64,000 nucleotides of DNA from Cryptomeria japonica (taxonomy: Eukaryota > Streptophyta > Pinopsida > Cupressales > Cupressaceae): the NCBI RefSeq assembly GCF_030272615.1, contig NC_081410.1, positions 140,034,849 through 140,098,848 on the forward strand, given 5' to 3'. Made by a program: the position numbers and the translations under genes. The notes under the pieces are model-generated. The model saw nothing but the letters and a program-made list of their open reading frames with translations. It did not search any database and was not told where the DNA came from. Positions 58,570-64,000 of this stretch are shown here, one piece after another. Positions within the stretch are counted from its first letter, which is position 1; each line of letters begins with the position of its first letter.

Positions 58570-60510
58570 AGTTATGCATGGTAACTTGTAATGAGCAATA
58601 CACTACTTGGTATGAGAGCATATTGGCAAATACTTGCAAAAGCTCATGTGTATTGGTACACAATGGAATAGCATGTGGGGTTAGGCATAGTAGCTGTGTG
58701 GTAGAAAAAGTGACACTAAGCAAACATGCCCTAATCTCACTTTCAACCACACACTTGTGGAATACGAAAGAGCCTAGAGGTATCACACAATTGGCTACTT
58801 CTTTTTGTGGAAGAGAGAGCCACGGGCTACCTATTAGGATTTCTATTCCTTTGTTGCAATTGAAAGATAAAATGATGCAAGTTCAATCCCTAACCCCAAA
58901 GTGCAAGTATGAACTAATAACAAGATTGCAGAATTGAACTTAAACAATGGAAAGCTGTAAACACAAGGACAAGACAAGAATCTAAATGTGTACCCGGTGT
59001 TAAAATCTGAGTGAAAATGTTCGGGACGGGGGCGTGGGCGCCACTGTCCTGATTCTGCTCCTGAAACTGTTGTTTTGCAACCTGAAAAGCTGTCAGAAAA
59101 ATGTTGAAACTTGTTGTCTGACAGAAGGAACAGGGCGCCCAGCGCCCCTGTCTTGGCAGGACCAGGGCGCCCCACGCCCCTGTCCTAGCTTTCTGGGCTG
59201 GGATTTGGTGTGAAGTTCAGTCTCCGTCTGCTTCCGTCGGATCTGCAACTTGCGGCGTCGTCCGAATCCCGAAACCTGCACTTATATCTGAAAAGGTATG
59301 GTGGGCGGCTATATAGGGTTTTGCCTTAGTCAAACCCCCGCTTCGGTGATTTCCACCTCCACGAATAGCCAAGTTGTATTGTAAAAGTAATGTGTGTGCA
59401 GACCTTGTGTGTGTGCAAGATCCTAAGATGCAAGTAAGCAAACTAGAGCAACCTAGAAAGTAAACCCTAATTGCTTGTAAATGATAATGTAAATGCTCCA
59501 AATCAAGATGCAAAGTGATCTAAAGCATGAATGATATAATGAGGCTTATGCAAAGACATGAAAACAACATGAAATCATACCCAACCCCAAGGGAGGGGTA
59601 CAAGCCAATCTTCAGTCGGTGATCCCCTATTGCTCTTCAATGTCTTCCAAGCCCTAAATGGATGAATGAAATTGATAAATGCTTGATAGATGGATGTTGA
59701 ATGTTGTTGAAGTCTTCAAAGATCTACTCTTTCGCTGCATAGAAGGTCCTTGAAAACCAAAATTCCGGATCCTTTCAAATGAAGAAAGAGAGTTCTTATA
59801 TATGAAACCCTAGGTCTTAATTTCAACTTTTGGCGGACCTAAAGATTGAATCTCCTGCCAATTTCTTGGGGTTAAGCTTTATTTTATAATTGGATCGCGC
59901 TCCTAAAATTTCGGGAAAAATGTCCAGGACAGTGTGCACTCCGGGCGCCATGGTCCCGACAACTTTTCACCAAATTTTCAGGGTCGTCAGATATGATGAT
60001 TTTAGAGAGAATCTCGAAGTTACAGGTGATTTCGAGATGTTTTGACCCCCGAAATCAAGCCCCCAAGTTCAAAATAGGACCTAATTAGGGTTTTTGATTA
60101 AATGATGTATTGGAAGAATAAAATGAAAGGGTCACACTTTAATGAAAGGGCCCAACTTTATGATGTGGGAGATGATAAAATAGGACCTTAGACCTAATTA
60201 ATTTAATTAATTAAGTGCTAAAGGGGAAATGCAATGCAAAATGCAAAATGCGCCAAGGCGGGTGCTAAACTAGGTGTGAAATTGTACCACCCTAGCAAGT
60301 GCGTACAATTTATGACGCTACAGTAGCATACAATAACACATGTTATATGAAGAGTCATATGTCTTTGCATAAGAGCACAAAATGCTACTAGGTTGGGGAG
60401 ACACTTAACTATGTGGGCACTAATCTCAAGTGAGCTATTTGAATAATATGAGTCATTTGGAGCCAACACAATGTTTTTCAAGCTATGTGACTAAATAGGC
60501 GTTATGTTGC
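58570..60510. other. Retroelement-like fragment with GC-rich GGGCGCC blocks
   Basis: Composition rises in GC between 59020 and 59350. Blocks GGGCGCCACTGTCCTG (about 59037), CAGGGCGCCCAGCGCCCCTG (59131), CAGGGCGCCCCACGCCCCTG (59163) and CCGGGCGCCATGGTCCCG (about 59941) share a core. GCTATATAGGG near 59310 could be a TATA box on either strand. Overlapping short frames on the minus strand have no recognised motif. I read it as part of an LTR or leader of a degraded element. No boundary was found. Confidence 0.45.
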
Positions 60511-62454
60511 ACTTATCTATTGATTCAAGGAATGCCTATCAAATTATATAGACATATATCGCTATAACCAAGAACTATTGAGTTCTATATTTAAGTAGAA
60601 GCCTTTGAAGGTCTCCCCTTGTATTTGGATTAAAACCCTCAATAAAGATTATGCATTATATACCATTCATTACAAAGCTCCCTAGCTCATTCATTTCCAT
60701 GTACTATTTTCATACTATAACAAATTGCATGATAGTTTATCAAGATACAATGACATTAATCTAGTTCAATTTTCATTTTTTTACAAACCCTTTTTTTATA
60801 ACCATAAATAGCCCACTTAACAATCATTATATCTAACAATACACGTAAATAAAGACACAAAAATCACCCATCCCAATCCTACTTAAATAACACTCAATTT
60901 AAATTTTCAGACATAATTAACTTTAAATTATAATATTTAAAAAAAAAAAAAAAACATAATCCAAATATTCATTGAACCCAATCAATTAAATCAAGAAATT
61001 CCCATGTGGAAGACTTAAATTCGAATCCCTAAACGTTAGGTTTGTTAACTTCAAATTACAAAATTTTATTTATTTTATAAATATGTGCACGTTAGCGTCT
61101 ATGAGGTTGCATTTTCCACCGACAAATGGGTGACATCAGCACGTGGGTTGTGATAAGTATAATCATAAACAAATATACTCATAATTTAAAACCCTAGTCA
61201 ACTCCAACCCCACTCATTGACCCCTAGTCAACAACTACAAATAAATTCGCATTTTATCTCAACGGTTCAGAAGTTGATTAGCACGAACGCCGACTACATC
61301 AAATGGGGGGCCCCTTGTAATCTCTTGTGCTGTTCCCCCCCCACAACCCTAGTGGACCAGACCACCATTAAGTTCACTTCCTCCACTTTTAAACAATGAA
61401 TAAAGTAAGCCATTGAAAACAACTGACTATAAATTAAGGTTTCCTACCAAATGGGAACTCCTCTGTAAAGACAACCATCCTTTGATATTTACATTACTTC
61501 ATTACACAACTATTCTTTTTACCACTTTTGTCTGCAAAACACTGCTTAATTTTACATGGGACGTTGACACATAACAAACCACATTCTCTCCTCCTTATCT
61601 ATCAAGCTATAAAAGTTTCAGTGGTTGAAGTACATATTCTTGAAGTGAGTACATATTCTTGGAGTAAGTACATATGAGGATAATTCCGGTTCAATAAGGA
61701 AGTATTAATGTCATTCATGGTATACTGTGATGGTTAAATCATGGTAGTCATTAAGATTCGAATTTCTATTAAGTTATTTTGATGATGGGTATCGTGTTTT
61801 CGTTGATTTGGTTTACTTAGGTTCCAATCTTTGTGATGAAGTTGTTAGCATTCATGCCCATATCTTCATGCTCCAAACTCTTGTTGAGCTATTTTGCTCA
61901 TGGACTTTGTGCCCCTGTTGGACTGCTGAGCTCACATGTTTGGAGTCTTCGTGTCAATGCAGTGCATTCATTCTGAAGATGAGGCTCTCTATTTGTGGCC
62001 TCACCTAGCTTATACTAGGATAAAAATTCTTCTGTTACCAACAAAAAATAAAATAAAAATAGATTAAGTGCTATTGAACAATTTATTTGGTAGTTAAGTT
62101 TGACTATTACATTTAGGCTCTAGTTTGATGGTGATACAAGATTTGATAGTTGTTATAGTAATTGACAATGTGGGTCTGATTATTTGAAACAATAAAAAAA
62201 AAACACTTTGTTTAAAAAATAACTCCTTTTTTTATATATTATTCAACTATATTTTATATGCAAAGTATCTAGAATCATCATAGTAGAATAAATTATTCTT
62301 TTGTCTTAAAATGCTTAGTAAATAAATTACGCATTCTCGACATTAGCACAAGCGAATTCAATTCCATACAACACTTTGTCAAACTTGTGACATGACATAT
62401 GTACTTTTTATTGATTATATACAATTTTGAAATGACAATGTGAGCATTTGCGTA
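60511..62454. other. AT-rich intergenic DNA, no gene supported
   Basis: Short frames at 61217-61399 and 61808-62008 carry no motif I recognise and have no supporting context. A run of 16-17 A lies at about 60940-60956. A few less AT-rich patches (61085-61150 with CACGTTAGCG and CAGCACGTGGG) contain ACGT cores like those in plant promoters, but no convincing gene follows. Confidence 0.5.
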
Positions 62455-63310
62455 GATCTTTGGAAAGCTTACATTAATTGTGACAAGTCCATTTATTGTT
62501 ACAAATACATTTTCAACTGTCAAGAGTAAAATATTATTTATATAATAAGTCATAAACTCTTTATTAAAATATTATATATCAAACATCTTGAAAAACAAAA
62601 TTAATTTTCTCCAAATATCAACATTTCACATTAATTATGACAAATACATTTTAGTTGTTTGAAGTAAAATTCAATCTATATAAAAAGCTATAAAGTCTTT
62701 ATAAAATATATATATCAAATTACTTATCAAAGAGAACTAATCTACTCCAAATATCAACATTCCATATTAATTGCGAGAAATGCATTTTTAGTGGTTAACA
62801 ACAAAATATGACTTATGTAACAAGTTATAAACTTTTTATTAAAACATTATGTATCAAACATCTTATCACAAGGAATTAATTTGCTCCAAATATCAACATT
62901 TCATATTAATTATGATAAATGTGTTTTCAACTATTTAACAAAATATGACTTATTTTACAAGTTACAAATTCTTCATAAAATATTATATATCAGATCACAT
63001 ATCAAAGAGAACTAATTTGTTCCAATGTCAACATTTCAAATGAATTGTGACAAATACATTTTCAACTATTTAAAGGTAATATGACAATTATAACAAGTTA
63101 TAACTCTTTATAACAATATCGTTTATCAAACTCAATATTAAAAAAAACTAATTTGCTCCAAATGTCAATGTTTCATATTAATTGTGATATATATATTTTC
63201 AACTATTTAAAGATAAATATGACATATATAATAAAAAATATAAACTCTTTATAAAAACATAGATATCAAACTCCAAGAATTAATTTGTTCCAAATATCAA
63301 CATGCCTACA
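62455..63310. repeat. Tandem repeat of about 136 bp, six or more copies
   Basis: The phrase CCAAAT(A/G)TCAACATTTC recurs with CAACAT or CAATGT at 62619, 62755, 62894, 63029, 63166 and 63298, so units are 132-139 bp. Each unit then has ATTAATTGTGA, ACATTTTCAACTATTTAA, ATATGAC, AAGTTATAAACTCTTTAT and TATATATCAAAC words. An earlier partial unit starts near 62462. Divergence between units suggests an old, local satellite-like array. No ORF runs through it. Confidence 0.85.
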
Positions 63311-64000
63311 TAAACTTCTTATGAGTATGCTCAAATACTCAGTATCTACAACCATAAGAAATACATTGTATGGTTGAATAATCAAAAACTTGAAAGTAGA
63401 AACATAGTAATAAAAACACTCTAGATGTTCAATTCATTAGGTTTAACATCATTTTCAACACAATAATTTGATTGATTTGTATGTTTAAAGTTAATTTATA
63501 GTTACTTTTTTGGGCTTTATAGTTTCAATGGCTCTTATTGTAGTTCTCATTCATTGAAAATCATTTTGAAATAACATTTTTTTAAATATCAATCTTTAAC
63601 TTTATTTTTTATTAAGTAGGGAAGGGCCCTAATCCCATATAGTTAACACCATCAAAAGGTAGCCACTAGTATAGAACAACTAGGAGCAACAAGCAACATC
63701 ACTATATATCAACCATGCATTATAAAAAATAGATAAACACAATGTCCATCATAGAGCCACTACTACTAAAACTAAGACTAATTGTATAAATTGACCAACT
63801 ATCCATAATACTTAACTGGCATGCAAGCCTTAATAGAGTATCAAAAAATAAAGTCTTACATAATAAACACAACAACATATAGTCTTTAGTCATATCCCAA
63901 ACTAGAAGCAAAATACCTAACTAAGAGACTTTGATAAGAACCCAACTCTTCTCCAGAATATGCAGGTTCTTCTTCCAATCCTCATGCTCTAGATTGCAGT
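63311..64000. other. Window end, no gene supported
   Basis: From about 63610 to the end the composition is less AT-rich. On the minus strand fragments such as HEDWKKNLHILEKSWVLIK can be read, perhaps part of an element or exon continuing beyond the window. I cannot assign it. Confidence 0.4.

Noticed and set aside
58843-59513. Minus-strand frames of 60-110 codons in the GC-rich fragment
   Set aside because: They overlap in several phases, have no motif and are explained by raised GC content.
61217-62008. Possible small host genes
   Set aside because: The frames are 60-66 codons long, without motifs, splice context or a convincing promoter.

Overview
This window is retrotransposon-filled plant nuclear DNA. 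I see no intact host gene, rRNA, tRNA or CRISPR array. The evidence is low GC, plant Ty1/copia and Ty3/gypsy LTR elements, an initiator-Met tRNA primer site (TGGTATCAGAGC), a gypsy primer site of the GGCGCCCACC type, an L1-like LINE remnant and deep nesting. The nesting suggests a seed plant with a very large genome. A conifer or other gymnosperm is my best guess, but the sequence alone does not prove it.

Layout. 1-1909: AT-rich, no gene. 1917-5440: a 5'-truncated L1-type LINE with an A-rich tail and a probable 7-bp target duplication. 5448-8725: unresolved AT-rich DNA. 8726-48647: one nested block. Outer gypsy-like element D (8731-48642, target duplication CATAG) was entered by gypsy element A (19128-37925, duplication TTATC) and by copia element E (38226-45924, duplication GTACC). 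Element B (19982-27631, minus strand, duplication CTCTT/ATCTT) then landed inside the 5' LTR of A. A further candidate insertion or solo LTR lies in D at 13657-16624. 48868-49117: an inverted repeat with a CA microsatellite at its centre. 50747-52137: a solo LTR related to the LTRs of B. 52195-57905: element F, minus strand, with a 3' LTR, a long decayed non-pol ORF and a leader made of about a dozen hairpins. 58570-60510: a GC-rich fragment with GGGCGCC blocks. 62455-63310: a tandem repeat of about 136 bp. The rest is AT-rich without recognisable genes.

How the parts relate. E is the only element with a full set of gag, protease, integrase, RT and RNase H modules, and it is broken by about ten stops and a frameshift. 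A keeps protease, RNase H and the two ends of integrase, but RT and the integrase core are deleted. D has only a gag-like remnant and no pol. D and A share a leader block, a 21-bp-period array after the primer site, a 3' block, a polypurine tract and LTR ends, so they look like non-autonomous relatives of one lineage. B and F each carry a long ORF that is not pol and that I do not recognise. The most unusual features are the 21-bp arrays of D and A, the palindrome array of F, and the cargo-like ORFs of B and F.
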